Assembly: GCA_019188255.1 (NCBI GenBank)
Contig: JAETXT010000003.1
Location: 6,014,001 to 6,078,000, forward strand
Length of the DNA: 64,000 nucleotides
Direction of reading: 5' to 3'
DNA from: Verticillium longisporum
Lineage: Eukaryota; Ascomycota; Sordariomycetes; Glomerellales; Plectosphaerellaceae
Positions within the stretch are counted from its first letter, which is position 1, and each line of letters begins with the position of its first letter. Below, piece by piece: positions 1 to 11,154 of this stretch. Both the position numbers and the translations under genes were made by a program. The notes under the pieces were generated by a model. It worked only from the letters and a program-made list of their open reading frames with translations. It made no database searches and was not told the DNA's origin.

Positions 1-2522
1 TCACAGAGCACACCTAATGCTTCGGCGTTCCAGGGCTTTCAGAAGCCGACAAACGGTTTCGCAACTACCCAACCAACAGAAACCCCCTTCAGCCAAGGTA
101 CTATTGTCTCTTTGTGGCACCTTAGTTGGGAGCCCTTGACAAAGAGATGTGAGACTGACTTGTGTCCTAGTATCATCCAATGGATTCGCAAAAATCAATG
201 GCGGGACCACTACAAGTCCATTTTCCGCGCCCTCCTTTGGCCAGCCTTCAAGCACCACTCCTAGCCCTTTCCAAACAACCTCTTCACAACCCGCGGCGCA
301 GAGTCCATTTGCTTCGTTGAGCGCTGCCACGGGACAACAGCCTCCGCCGCAAGCTTCAGCATTCTCGAGCCCATTCGCCTCTACACCGCAGCTTGCAGGG
401 GGTTCTCCCAGCGAGAAGCCATCTCCGTTCGCCAGCCCCTTCACTCAGCCAGCAGCTACCGTTCAAAAGGCGAAAGAGACGTCCACGATACCCAGTCCTT
501 TCAGTGCATTCGGAAAACCCACCGAAGTCCCCGCCCCCGCCGCTGTTGATGCCTCCACCAAACCCCCAAACTCGGCGGCATCACCTTTCGGCAGCCCTTT
601 TTCACAAGCTCCGGCAACAACACAACAGCCAAGCCTGTCTTCAGAATCTTCGAGCCCCTTTGCAGGCCTCACCAAGACCGTGGAGAAACCTACCAGTCCG
701 TTCGCGGCTCCCCCAGCTGGAGCTGATCAATCAAAGCCTGTTCCGAGTGCCGACGAAGGCCAATCTGTCTCAGGGCAAAGCAAGTTCCCTACACTTCCAG
801 GCACAGCTGCGACATTAAAGACACCGCAGTTGTCGTTCCCACCACCAACGAGCACAACAGGGACGCCGAAGACTACCACATCTACACCTTTCTCTTTCTC
901 ACCTACCACAAGCACTGGGGGTGCGGTACCCCCAGCAGCTACACTGTTACCTGGCAAGACCGTATCCCCGTTCCCCAGTGTGACAAGTCCGCCATCGATA
1001 ACGCCAGTCATCCCGCAAGATGCGGCGATAAAGCAAAAAGTACCCGATGCACCCAAGTCTTTGACTTCAACCCTGCCTGCAGGACCGCAGCAAAGTATCT
1101 TGGGTGGTTCGACCTCGACTACTCCGCCCGGAACTGCAGCGGCATTTCCAGCCACGATCGCGGCCACTCCAACATCAGTAGCGGTGCCAGCCCCCACCCA
1201 GCCACAGGCTCCCCCTGCGCCAAAGAGGGACCTTATGGCGGATTTCACGAATTGGTTTGTCAAGGGTGACGAAGGGCTACTGCAAGAGTTTGAAGTCTAC
1301 ATGGTGGAGCAGATTGTCAAAAAGACTTATGACGAGTTTGTCAAGGAAGAAGCAGAGAGGAAACGCAGAGAAGAGGAGGAAAGAGACTTGGCGGAAGCCC
1401 GCAAGTTTCAAGCCAACAACCACAGCGTCAAGTTTTTCAACCGTTGGAGGGAAATTGCACGGAAGAACCGTCAACACAGACGTCGTGTCAGGGATCGGGA
1501 AGAATACAAGGCGACGCTGGCCGAGAAATTCGCCGCCGAGGCGGCGCGGAAGAAGAAGGCGAAGCAAGTCGAAGCCGCTCGACTGGCCGCTCTCCAGCGC
1601 AGCAAGGGCATCGACCCGGTCGACGAGTTCAGAGACCTGCTCCAGATGCAGAAGGACAAGTCGCAGGACCACGAGGATGCGCTCTGGGCCAGCGGCGTCC
1701 TGGCAGGCATCCACGATGAACGCGAAGCGATTGCCAGTATCGTCAGACACCACATGCCCCCGCCAGCAGCACCGACGCCGAAGAAGTGGAAAAGTCGTTG
1801 CCTCCCAGCCACGTCAGCATCTCTCGGTCTGAATCGGCCAAGCCTGGTAGTGCCAAGACGCAGGCCTTGCGGGAGAAGTTCAGCGCCAGCACCAACAACC
1901 GCTCGACTTCATTCCGTCGCTCGCTGCCATCCAGCACCGGCAGCTCTTCTTTCCGGGCGTCTCCTCGCCGAGCGAACCTTCCAAGCGCCAAAGCAGGGTA
2001 TCTGATCGTTGGCGCCTAAAGGCTATGGGCCTTGTTACAATGCCAGATGGAACCGCTCTGCCGGAATCGCTCGCCAACTCGATGCGGTATGACGGAGCCA
2101 GATACGACGGATGGGGCTCGTTTGGGCTGGACTCGAAGACACACCACCGCAGCCGTAGCACATCTGCGGATGTCGGGGCCGCCGCCGCCGCTCGCGAGCG
2201 CTTCTCGCAGTCTTTCCATAACCGATCGGCATCCGAGGCCAAAGGGCCCAGCGGCGCCTCGCCCACCACGATTAAGCGAAAGAGATCAGTCGACGACGAG
2301 CAAAGCACGGCAGTCGATAGCGACACGAAGAAGAGGAAGGCAGCCGGCAACGCGGATCTCGAGCAGATCCTGCGTGACGCCAAGGAGACGCTGAGCGCCT
2401 TGAGGAGCTCGAGGATGGAACTGGACGAAGGGGCTGGCTGGTTCAGGGAGCAGAGCGAGATGATGCAGCAGGAGGAGGCGCTGAGCAGGAGAAGCAGCTC
2501 GGCATGGGGCGAGCGGCTATGA
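1..2522 (+). CDS. SAC3: SAC3/GANP-family mRNA export factor, C-terminal part (5' end outside window)
   Basis: This is the C-terminal half of the TREX-2 scaffold Sac3, which links transcription and mRNA export at the nuclear pore. The window opens inside an exon (1-97); a GT-AG intron (98-171) follows, and the next exon runs from 172. The visible protein starts with a long Ser/Pro/Phe region with many SPF repeats. At about 1234-1500 comes a charged helix beginning MADFTNWFVKGDEGLL, matching the Cdc31/Sus1-binding segment of fungal Sac3. The tail ends at 2520-2522. The conserved reading frame is broken twice by one missing base: in a C run at 1757-1761 and in a G run at 1955-1957. After each break the next frame continues plausible protein, for example SDRWRLKAMGLVTMPDG near 2004. 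The SAC3_GANP domain itself would lie upstream. Family assignment is by recall of fungal homologues; the breaks are seen directly. Confidence 0.8.
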
Positions 2523-2967
2523 GTGAGGGCGGGAGGACTGTACGAGGGACTAGAACGGATTTGCATCGTGTCAGACAAAGCAGGCCAGGCGTTTTGGGAG
2601 ACGTTGAGCTCCGGGCGGAAACTGGAATGAAAGCACCGGCATACACGCTGGGGAGCGTGATTTATTTTGAAATACCAACACTGTTCGATACATGTCAGGG
2701 CCTCATTGTTCACCATGCTTCATATTGCGAGCAGTTCAATTCATGGGTCTTGCATCCTCGCAAAGTGTACGCAATGCTTCGCTGGACAAGGCATCACTCC
2801 TCCCTGTTTGGCGGGTGAGGCAGATTTGTATGTTTGTTCAACTGTTCCTCTCGCTAAATCCCATTACACGTAGCCTTCAGTCATACAAGAGCAACTTCAT
2901 CCAATTATTCGCCCTCGCTTTCCTGCCGTCCAAACTCCACCCATACAGAAAGAAGCCCCTACCGCCT
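2523..2967. other. Convergent 3' intergenic region
   Basis: This stretch lies between the convergent ends of SAC3 (+) and the copy A membrane-protein gene (-). It should hold both 3' UTRs. I see no conserved coding potential and no RNA gene. Confidence 0.6.
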
Positions 2968-4636
2968 CTACCTCCTCTTCGGCGAAGGCGGCGGCGGGAA
3001 AGAAGTCTGCAGCGTCCGGCTCTCCGTCGGACTCCCGCCCCCCAACAGCGCCGGCACCGGCACGCCTCTCTTCTGCGCCACAGGCGCAATGGTCTCCCTG
3101 CCGAGCAGAATATTCAGCACCTGGCCCTGCGGGTGGCTCTGCCTCGGCGACGACGACGACACGGCGTCGCTTCTCGGCTGGACGGGCTGTGGGGGCCAGC
3201 CCCGCTGCGAGAGGAGGGGGCTCGCCGTGGCGCCCGAGAGGAGCGGCGAGCCGTACGATTCCGTGGCCGGGCTGCGCGGGGGGCGGGGCGGGGCGGAGGC
3301 ACCGTACGAGGCGGTGCGCGGGGCGTGGTGTACGGGCAGGAGGGCTGTCGTGGAGCGGGTCGAGGTCGTCGACGTCGGCGTCGTGTAGTCTGTCGGTGAG
3401 GGTTTGTAGAAGGACGACTGCGCATGGCTGGGCAGGATGGTGCTCAGGGAGAGGGCGTCCTTGGCGTGGCCCTGCGGCGGTGCTTTGCCTCGCCAGGGCT
3501 GGGTGGGCGGCAGGCTTGCAGACGACTGGTTCCAGGCGCTGCTCATGTTTGTCGAGATTGATGGGTTCGAGTTGAGCGCCGCGGCCGGATCGACAAAGGG
3601 CTTCTCTCGCGTGGCCGTCTCCTCTTTCCCGATCGGGAAGAAGCTTGGTGACCTGGGTGTCAGGTGAGTCTGGCAGCGGAAAGAGAGCGACGAGGCCGGC
3701 CGGTGGCGACGGGCTCCTTTCTTTGACATGTTTTGGCTCTCGCGGCGGGCTTTGCGTTTGCGGTGGTGCATGTAGCCGCAGCCGCTGGCGAGGAGGAGCA
3801 GGACGAACCCGCCAACGGCGATGCCAACGATTGCTGGAAGCGTAAGCACTGACGCTTGTTCCGGCTTCTTGGTCTCAAGCGTCGAGGGGTCAACGGCCTC
3901 TATCGCTGTGGCGCTGAATATTGTGTCGTTCAGGCCGATGAGAGTGCCAGGATTGGGACGTTGCTGGCAACCCGCATCCAAAGCTACGAGGACTGTGGCA
4001 CGATGTGAGCTTGAGATAAAAAGAAATGCGCTGGTCTGATGGCCTACAGTTGGACAACAAATGATGCTCACCCCCGACCTTGACACAATCGAGGCATCGA
4101 CCAAAGGCATCGGAAGTCATGGCTCCTCCATCAGCATCACAGTATCCATACTGCGACGTGCTGTCCAGTTCCGATAGGTTATCGGTCAAGGCATCTTCCA
4201 AGGGTCCGCAAGCAGACGAAGTGAGGCAAGGGCCTGAACCGATGCCGGTCGAGTTGGGGAAACCAAATATGCAATGGCCGAGCGTGTATCTGAGATTGTC
4301 TGAAGATCTCAGTAAGTTTCCTGGTGATACAAAGGCAGTGAAGCGGAATCCACTTACACAAGAACCACATCTGATCACTCTCCGAGGCAGTCTCGTAAGG
4401 TGACTCTTGGAGACAGGTCAAGCATTGTTGAAATTTGCGGCCCTTGGCGCCGGACTGATAATCAGAGTCATCACAGGTGATTTGCGGGCCTGCGTAGATG
4501 ATGACTCGGGGTCAGAGCGATCAAGATCTTCGCTGTCCAAACAGAATTCCGCGCAGGGTGAGTTCGGCGTGACCTGCAGCGCCGAAACGAACGTAGCCAA
4601 AAGAGAGGCGAGAAGCCAGCGAGTGAGGACGGCCAT
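2968..4636 (-). CDS. 12-cysteine single-pass membrane protein, copy A (one frame break)
   Basis: Predicted cell-surface protein of unknown function. Exons are 4636..4358, 4299..4048 and 3992..2968. It starts with a signal peptide (MAVLTRWLLASLLATFVSA), then an ectodomain with 12 cysteines in the order CxxxC, C, CxxC, C, C, C, C, CxxC, C. A Thr/Ser stretch leads to one transmembrane helix (VGIAVGGFVLLLLASG) and a basic stop-transfer (HHRKRKARR). The cytoplasmic tail of about 250 residues is Ser/Pro-rich. Copies B (16110-17568) and C (27909-29720) share the cysteine order, the RYxxxxC and AGCxQ motifs and two intron positions. The exon sum is one base short of a multiple of three, and the frame breaks near 4492-4494, where one G/C seems missing. 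I know of no characterised member; a receptor, sensor or wall-anchoring role is only inference from topology. Confidence 0.78.
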
Positions 4637-5973
4637 GTCGTTTTGCTTGATGTATTCTGATGCTCAGAGTCAAGAAGAGAAAGTAGAATTCAAATGAATG
4701 TTGTTGAAGCAGACTGCCAGAGCCAGCTTCACAAACGAGTATTACTTTGTATCGAAAAGGGGTATCTTGGAACGATTCAGGATTAAAGAGCGATAGAAGT
4801 GAAGAGCAGTGAGGACCAAAACAAAACAACAAGTCCACAAGGCACGACTCAAACGGAAGACGGACGACAAACACGAGAAATCACATCCCGCTGTGGCTCG
4901 ATGACGGGTTCAGCTGGTGATAATATATGCCGCCCGCGTCGGCCATCACACGATCGTCGGCAACCCTGCGGCGCCTGTTTGCTCGACCAACACAGGAGGG
5001 AAACCCGTCACGGCGGGTCACCGCGAGGAGTATCGCGTGACAAGCGCGAGACATGCAGTTCCCGATGGGGAGTAGATGCTCCCCAGCGCGATCCCCAGAG
5101 GCTGCTCGTGGGCTGCTGCCGCTCGCAGCAATCGATAGCGGCAGATGTTCATGCAGCAGGGGAGCCTTTCGTGATGGCTCGCAAAGGACAAACGCGACCA
5201 ATGACGGATCGTCAGCGCGAGGAATGCTACGCCGAGAGGCATCGAAGGAAAGCCCGGCACTTCCTGTCGCTTGGAACAGCAGGCTGCCGCAGAGTCTGAC
5301 AGGCTGGAGGTTGCCAGTGTAGCGCTGGTAGCCAAGTCACCTGCAGAGTGTTCCAGGCAAGAACATGGTCGCAAGGCCCCGTGGTGGTACAAGCGGTGAG
5401 ATGGACATCGTCGACGGGCGCTTGCGTGAACAATTGAGGTTCTGAGCAAGGCCAATGAGCTTTGGGCGTTTCGTCGACGAGTGATGGTGGCTGGGAAACG
5501 GGCGCGTAAATGATCAGCACCCTAATGGCCCAGACAGAGGCTCTGCCGATTCACACAAACGACACTGGCCTGTCGGCTTTCTGTAGACTGCAGCGCTTTT
5601 CAATCAAACGGCCACATGGTGGTACGAGCTTTGTGGGCATGGTGTAGAATGGCGGCACGGATCGAGGCGAAGGTTTGAGTTCTACCTTTGTGTTATCACG
5701 ACTTGGTGTTGTTGCTAGTGCCATCGGGCCGTGATTCTGGCTCCAGCCGAGGCTTGTCCTGACCTACCTCACTCAAGGACCACAGGAATGACGCTCTCCA
5801 CATGTGGCCGTAAAAGAGTTCTCTGGCCATGACAATACTTCATGGTCCGTTTGCCATGCACCGAACCTTGATCCAGCAAGACCCCGACTTCATCATATGC
5901 AACCTGCTGCAGCAGGTTCGGCCTAGAAGGCCTTGTCAGCAGCACCTTCGACTCCGTGACAAGACATAATCTC
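4637..5973. other. Intergenic: copy A promoter side and 3' flank of the Zn2Cys6 gene
   Basis: This 1.3 kb carries the upstream region of copy A and the 3' flank of the regulator gene. Short open frames exist on both strands but none resembles a known protein or has a convincing start and splice pattern. Confidence 0.5.
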
Positions 5974-7566
5974 TCATATTCGTAAAGACCCTATATCAGT
6001 ACCGTGCGATAGTATACACCCCACCCAGCTCGGAGACTTTGCCCTGCTGCTCGGGGAGCACAATATCTCATCCCAGGCAGGCCGAAAGATATCCCCCTCG
6101 CACAACGTTTCTGACCACAATATAGCCCTGGTATGCGCAAGAACATGGCCCCATTCTCTTAGCTGAAGGCTAGTTGCCGCAGCTCGCGCCCTCTCGAGGA
6201 ACCACTGGTACTGTGCTGTGCCCACCGAGGCTGCGAGACCGATGGTGAAGATCCAAATATCAAAGGGCGAAGGATCGAGCTGGTCGTGGTTCTCGATCAG
6301 ATTCCTGATAACATCGCTCATGATGACAGTATGTGGGTAATATGTTGGTCCCTGAATGATGAACATGTAGAGCGCAGTTGCGTACCGCAGGCATTGGCTC
6401 ATGGGCGATGGAGCCGATATCGACGGATCTGGTGATGCCCGCAGAAGGCGATGGACGACAAAACATGTCAGATCGTGAAGTCGTGTCGTCGAAAAATGTA
6501 CTTGTTCCGCCTGCCGGAAAACACTCCGCAGGCGACCAACGACGTTGCTGACGGCGTAATCAATCTCGTAGGGGGCGAGATCAACATGGTAATCGTCAAG
6601 GCCGATTGGCTCAAGCTGCCACTCCGGGATAGGCGGTATGCCGTCCCCGATGCCGGCATCGTCTTGGGTTTCGAATTGCGGGTGACCCATGATGAGCATC
6701 GATGCCCTAGCGGTCTGTCAGTGTGACTCTGCAGTCTTGATCATGGTGGCAGAAGAACATACCAGCTCACCATCCTTGCCGTGAGAGGGCTGGTCTGCCG
6801 GACAGCATTGATGCCGCCTCTCAGCTGGACCAGTCTCTTGACTCCCTCAACGTGCGTGTGGCTCACTTCAATGTTGCTTTTACCGTACTGGGAAATGTGA
6901 GGTCAGAAGAGAAGACTCAGAGACGTTGCACAGAAGAACTGACCTCTATCGTCGCCAGTGTGATGACCGAGTTCATCGTGCCATCTTGTACAGCCAACGA
7001 CAAGTCCTCGACTTTCCGTCGCAGCAGAGCCACAGAGTCGGCCATCAGAACTTCAGACGACTGGAAGCCCTTCTGAGCGAGCAGCTCCTCGTCTAGACAT
7101 GCCGTCTGCAGTGACACGTGGAAAAGGGCAGGGTCGCCCAACGCAAGCGGACACCAGGAAACGAGGAACAGATATTATGATGCGCTCAGGACCAGAGGAC
7201 AATATTGGAAAGCGATCTTATCGTGGAATGAAGGTGTGAGCCACCTGGGTCGGACGAGGGAGCGTTGAAGCAGCAACGTACGATGTACATACAGCTATGG
7301 ATGAGACGTTGCACCTGTGCCCTCGGAAGTCTCGTCTGTGGATACGAGTCGAATGGATCCAGAGATCCAAATCTGTAGGTGGTCAACGCCCATGCTTCCT
7401 CTCGGCCGGGTTGCTCGGAGGAGACTGATGACGCTGTCAAGGGCTCGTTGGCGTAGAGGCATTGGACATTGCGCTTGAGGCAGCGAGAGCAGCGCGGCGT
7501 GCGCAGGTCGCAACTGTGCTTTGATCGTGCGCAGGCAGCACAGGACCGTCGAAGCGTCTGGCGCAT
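5974..7566 (-). CDS. Zn2Cys6 transcription factor with Fungal_trans_2 domain (in-frame stop)
   Basis: DNA-binding regulator. Exons are 7566..7282, 7216..6944, 6887..6763 and 6706..5974 (exon sum 1416 nt, divisible by three). The N-terminus holds the binuclear zinc cluster CAACARSKHSCDLRTPRCSRC. Later exons encode the fungal_trans_2-type middle region, with the typical stretch LFLVSWCPLALGDPALFHV, then LQTACLDEELL, and further on GVKRLVQLRGG and MVSWASMLIMGHPQFE. The start was taken at the methionine just before the zinc cluster; 7611 is an alternative in frame. A TAA at 7175-7177 interrupts exon 2 just before the conserved YLFLVSW stretch, so the gene is either an inactive allele or carries a sequence error (CAA to TAA would explain it). 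It is head-to-head with ERG5; its target genes are unknown. Confidence 0.75.
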
Positions 7567-8131
7567 CTTGAGTCGAGTTGACCCGAGAAAGTAACACAGG
7601 GCAATTCTCACAAGATGCAGCGTCGATGTCTAAGGTTCATCATGTCAATGTCGGACCCCCGGATCTCGAGGAGTAAGGCGCACCAAGAAGGTGCGTGCCT
7701 TGGTAGGTACGTACCCTGACTGGGCTGGGTCTTGACCCAAAGAGGACTAGACTCCGCAGAGCCGTTACACTTGGCGTGTCAAAGGCAACCGGAGTCTAGT
7801 CCTAGTCAGGCCCCTTGCTGGTAACTTCCATCATGTCACGATGCCCTCCACCAACACTTGGGAATGCGATGCGATTACCGACAGCCCATCGAGAGGAGCT
7901 TTTTCAGCATGGTGCTCACTGCACCTTTACCTGTTTTTGCTTGCTATGGAGCCACTTTATGGCCCGAGCGGAAGCCGTCGGAGTCAGAAGTAATCAATGC
8001 CTTGGCCCGAATGTCCGATCCAGCTTCAAGGCCCACCAGGCTGCCTGAGCCATCGGTCAGCGGCAATCTATAAGAGAGTCCATCCTTTTCTGCGGCAACT
8101 CGTTGACACGGGAATTATTGGTTTCTACACA
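7567..8131. promoter_or_regulatory. Divergent promoter region, Zn2Cys6 factor / ERG5
   Basis: 565 bp between two opposed start codons. It contains a perfect GGTACGTACC palindrome at 7706-7715. No other conserved element is recognised. Confidence 0.5.
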
Positions 8132-9923
8132 ATGGATGTTGACCACCTCAACACCACCGGCGTGCCGTCCGAGCTGCCACAGTCATGGCCTTCCAGCACC
8201 CCGCAGTCACGAGACATGCTGCCAAAGTTCATCGCAGGATGGGCAGCATGGCAATACGCTGTGACGCTTTTGCTCGCTATTGTTGTCTATGATCAAGGTA
8301 CTATGCGGCACAGATCACTAGGATGACCCATACTAACATCAGAACCACCAGTCATGTACATCAAGCGAAAAGGGTCGATCGCAGGTCCTCGGCTCAAGAT
8401 CCCTCTCATGGGTCCCTTTATTCAAGCTCTTCATCCCAAATTCGAATCTTATCTTGTTCAATGGGCCAGCGGACCTCTGAGTTGTGTTTCTGTCTTCCAC
8501 AAGTGCGGACTACCATCCACTAGACTGCCCTGTAAAGACATGTACCGTCAGTGATGCTGACACGTATCTCTCTAGGTTCGTCGTTCTCGCCTCCGACAGA
8601 GACATCGCCCACAAGGTCTTCAAGACCCCCTCTCATGCTGAGCCCTGCATCGTGCCCATCGCCAAGGATATTCTCGGCCACCAGGCCTGGGTCTTCCTTC
8701 AAGGCACGACCCACGCCGAGTACCGCCGTGGGCTGAAGCCTCTCTTCACGAACCAAGCCATCTCGACGTATCTCCCCGTCCAGGACCGGGTTCTCGACGT
8801 CTACTTTTCCAAGTTCATCTCCATGACGGAAGCGAACGGCGGACGGCCCGCCCCGTTCATGGGCCTGTTCCGCGAAATCAACTGCGCACTATCGTGTCGC
8901 ACCTTCTTCGGCGACTACATCTCCGACGACGCCGTCAAGAAGATTGCCGACGACTTTTATCTCGTCACGGAGGCCCTTGAGCTCGTGAATGTTCCTCTGT
9001 CCATGTATGTCCCTTTTACCAAGACGTGGCTGGGTAAGCGCACCGCCGACGCCGTGCACGTCGAGTTTGCAAAATGTGCTGCCGCATGTAAAGCGAACAT
9101 GGCCACGGGCGCGGCGCCGACATGCATCGTCGACCAGTGGGTGCTGCACATGATGGAGTCGGAGAAGTACTGCGAAAAGGTTGCTGCCGGAGACACCGAT
9201 GCCGAGAAGCCGAAGAACATGATCCGCGAGTTTACCAACGAGGAGATCAGCGAGACGCTCTTTACGTTCCTATTTGCGTCGCAGGACGCCTCGAGCAGTG
9301 CCACTACCTGGCTATTTCAGGTCCTCGCGCAGAGGCCCGATGTGCTCGACCGACTGCGCGAGGAGAATCTCAACGTCCGGGGCGGTGATCGGACAAAGTC
9401 GTTCGACCTGTCCATGTGGGAGTCGATGACTTACACGCACGCCGTCATCAAGGAGCTTCTGCGCCACAGGCCGCCCGTCATCTTTGTGCCCTACCTCGCT
9501 ACGAAGAACTTCCCTGTTACACCGGGTTATACCGTGCCCAAGGGGTCGATGATTGTCCCGTCGTGCTACCCGGCCCTGCACGACCCGAATGTCTATCCCC
9601 ATCCGGACGTGTTTGATCCCGATCGGTGGATCACGGGCGACGCCGAGTCCAAGACGAAGAACTGGCTCGTCTTTGGGGCCGGGCCGCATGACTGTCTTGC
9701 CAGGCGATATGTGCCGCTGTCGATGGCGGGCATGATCGGCAAGGCGGCGTTGGAGCTCGATTGGAATCACCATGCTACAGATCGGTCCGAGGAGATTCGG
9801 GTGTTTGCGACGCTGTTTCCCATGGTGAGTTCTGTTCATTCCGTCTCAACTGCAGTTGTCGTTTGTCTTTGCTAATCTGCAACGTAGGACGAGTGCCCGT
9901 TGACATTCACGAGACGCCCGTGA
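8132..9923 (+). CDS. ERG5: Sterol C-22 desaturase, cytochrome P450 CYP61
   Basis: ERG5 introduces the C22-C23 double bond in ergosterol biosynthesis at the ER membrane. Exons are 8132..8297, 8352..8502, 8576..9824 and 9888..9923, giving 533 residues, the usual length. An N-terminal membrane helix (WQYAVTLLLAIVVYDQ) is followed by a P450 fold: I-helix FLFASQDASSSATTW, the ExxR pair E399/R402 in KELLRHRPP, and the haem loop FGAGPHDCLARR with ligand C479. The protein closely matches my recollection of fungal Erg5 along its length. The first intron ends just after a TACTAAC branch site. The last exon is only 36 nt. The frame is intact. The divergent neighbour is a Zn2Cys6 factor; whether it controls ERG5 is not shown by the sequence. 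Confidence 0.93.
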
Positions 9924-10140
9924 AGCACTTATGATACTCTGTTGGAATGGCATGCTGCAACGACTACCGAATAACCGTCATACATACGTAGCGAAATAGA
10001 AGTTGAGCTTGATCGTTTTGTTTCAATTGAAATAGTCATAATCATTACCCGGCTCTTTCGTCCGGTAGTCTATCTATGGTATCGCCAGTGTCGTCATCTA
10101 AAGTCTAGATTTTGTCTCATACCCTCAAGATCACCCTCCA

Positions 10141-11154
10141 TCAAATAATAGCGTCCAGCCCTAACACGGCGTACCGCGTGGCATACAGACACCTGCCGTT
10201 GTCGCAGTTTGCATGGAATACCATCTGCCCACCGTTTATAATGCTCGTCGCACCACCAGGACTTACGAGCCCATAATCCCCAGTCTGCAGCAAAGGCCTC
10301 AACGACCTGATGTACGGGCCCTCGACCCTGCGACTGAAGGCGTAATTAATATTATACTTATCCGAAGCATAGCACCAACTGCTGAAGAAGAGCACATAGG
10401 TCCCATCCTCGAGCCTCACGATATCCGGCGCCTCGACGAGCGGACCATCGGCCTCCGTGCGGTCGAGGATCTGCACGGGGTTGCCAATCTTGGTGAACCC
10501 ATCCGGCCCGACCTCCTGCAGCATGATGGGTGTCGACACGACGGGGTCCACCGAGTTGCCGCAGTCGCCGCCGTTGCCGTCGTGGTTGCCGTCGACCTTG
10601 TACACGACGTACCTCCGCCCCGTGCCGACGTCGTGGAAGCCCGCCGGGTCGATGGCGCCGCCCTGGTCGAGGTGGCAGGCCCAGGGCTCGGGCATCGGCC
10701 GGTACGGCCCCGTCATGCTGTCCGCCAGCGCGACGCCGACGCAGTGTTTGCCGTCGGCGTCGGGCAGCTCGCCCGAGAAGTAGAGGATGTAGCTGTCGTT
10801 GCCCGTGCGCCCGACGTCGGGCGCCCCCGTGTTGTGCCCGCTCGTCCTGCTGTGGTTGGTCTTTGCGTCGCCGCCGAGGTACGTCCACGGGCCCATCGGG
10901 TCCGGCGCCACGGCTGCCTGGACGTTGCGGCCGGCCGAGTTTGTGGCGAAGGAATACCACAGACCGTCGTCATCCTGGAGAATGCAGGGGTCTGGGAAAT
11001 CCGTCTCGAGCTTGACGTCGCCCGTGCCGGTGGTTTCGTAGGCATAGAGCGGCTGAATGGGGATCTGAGTCTCAATGGGGGATGCCGCCGTGAGGGGGAG
11101 GATGGCCGCGAGGGCGGTGGCCGCCAGGAGGCCTTGTGCCCGTGATGGTATCAT
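10141..11154 (-). CDS. Secreted glycoside hydrolase family 43-type enzyme
   Basis: Single-exon gene of 337 residues. An N-terminal signal peptide (MIPSRAQGLLAATALAAILP) predicts secretion. The rest is a five-bladed propeller of the GH43 type, a family acting on arabinan and xylan side chains. Likely catalytic residues are D55 in DFPDPCIL (base), D169 in GGAIDPAGF (pKa modulator) and E241 in LVEAPDIVRLEDGTYVL (acid). Several cysteine pairs suit an extracellular enzyme. GC content is high across the gene, which makes the opposite strand open for 310 codons; that is a shadow. Substrate is not predictable here: arabinofuranosidase, xylosidase or arabinanase are all possible. A polypyrimidine tract lies upstream at 11311-11351. 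Confidence 0.85.
   Translation of the reverse strand: MIPSRAQGLLAATALAAILPLTAASPIETQIPIQPLYAYETTGTGDVKLETDFPDPCILQDDDGLWYSFATNSAGRNVQAAVAPDPMGPWTYLGGDAKTNHSRTSGHNTGAPDVGRTGNDSYILYFSGELPDADGKHCVGVALADSMTGPYRPMPEPWACHLDQGGAIDPAGFHDVGTGRRYVVYKVDGNHDGNGGDCGNSVDPVVSTPIMLQEVGPDGFTKIGNPVQILDRTEADGPLVEAPDIVRLEDGTYVLFFSSWCYASDKYNINYAFSRRVEGPYIRSLRPLLQTGDYGLVSPGGATSIINGGQMVFHANCDNGRCLYATRYAVLGLDAII

Noticed and set aside
10213..11145. 310-codon frame opposite the GH43 gene
   Set aside because: It is an antisense shadow caused by strong GC-ending codon bias; composition is Val/Arg/Ala-rich and no domain is visible.
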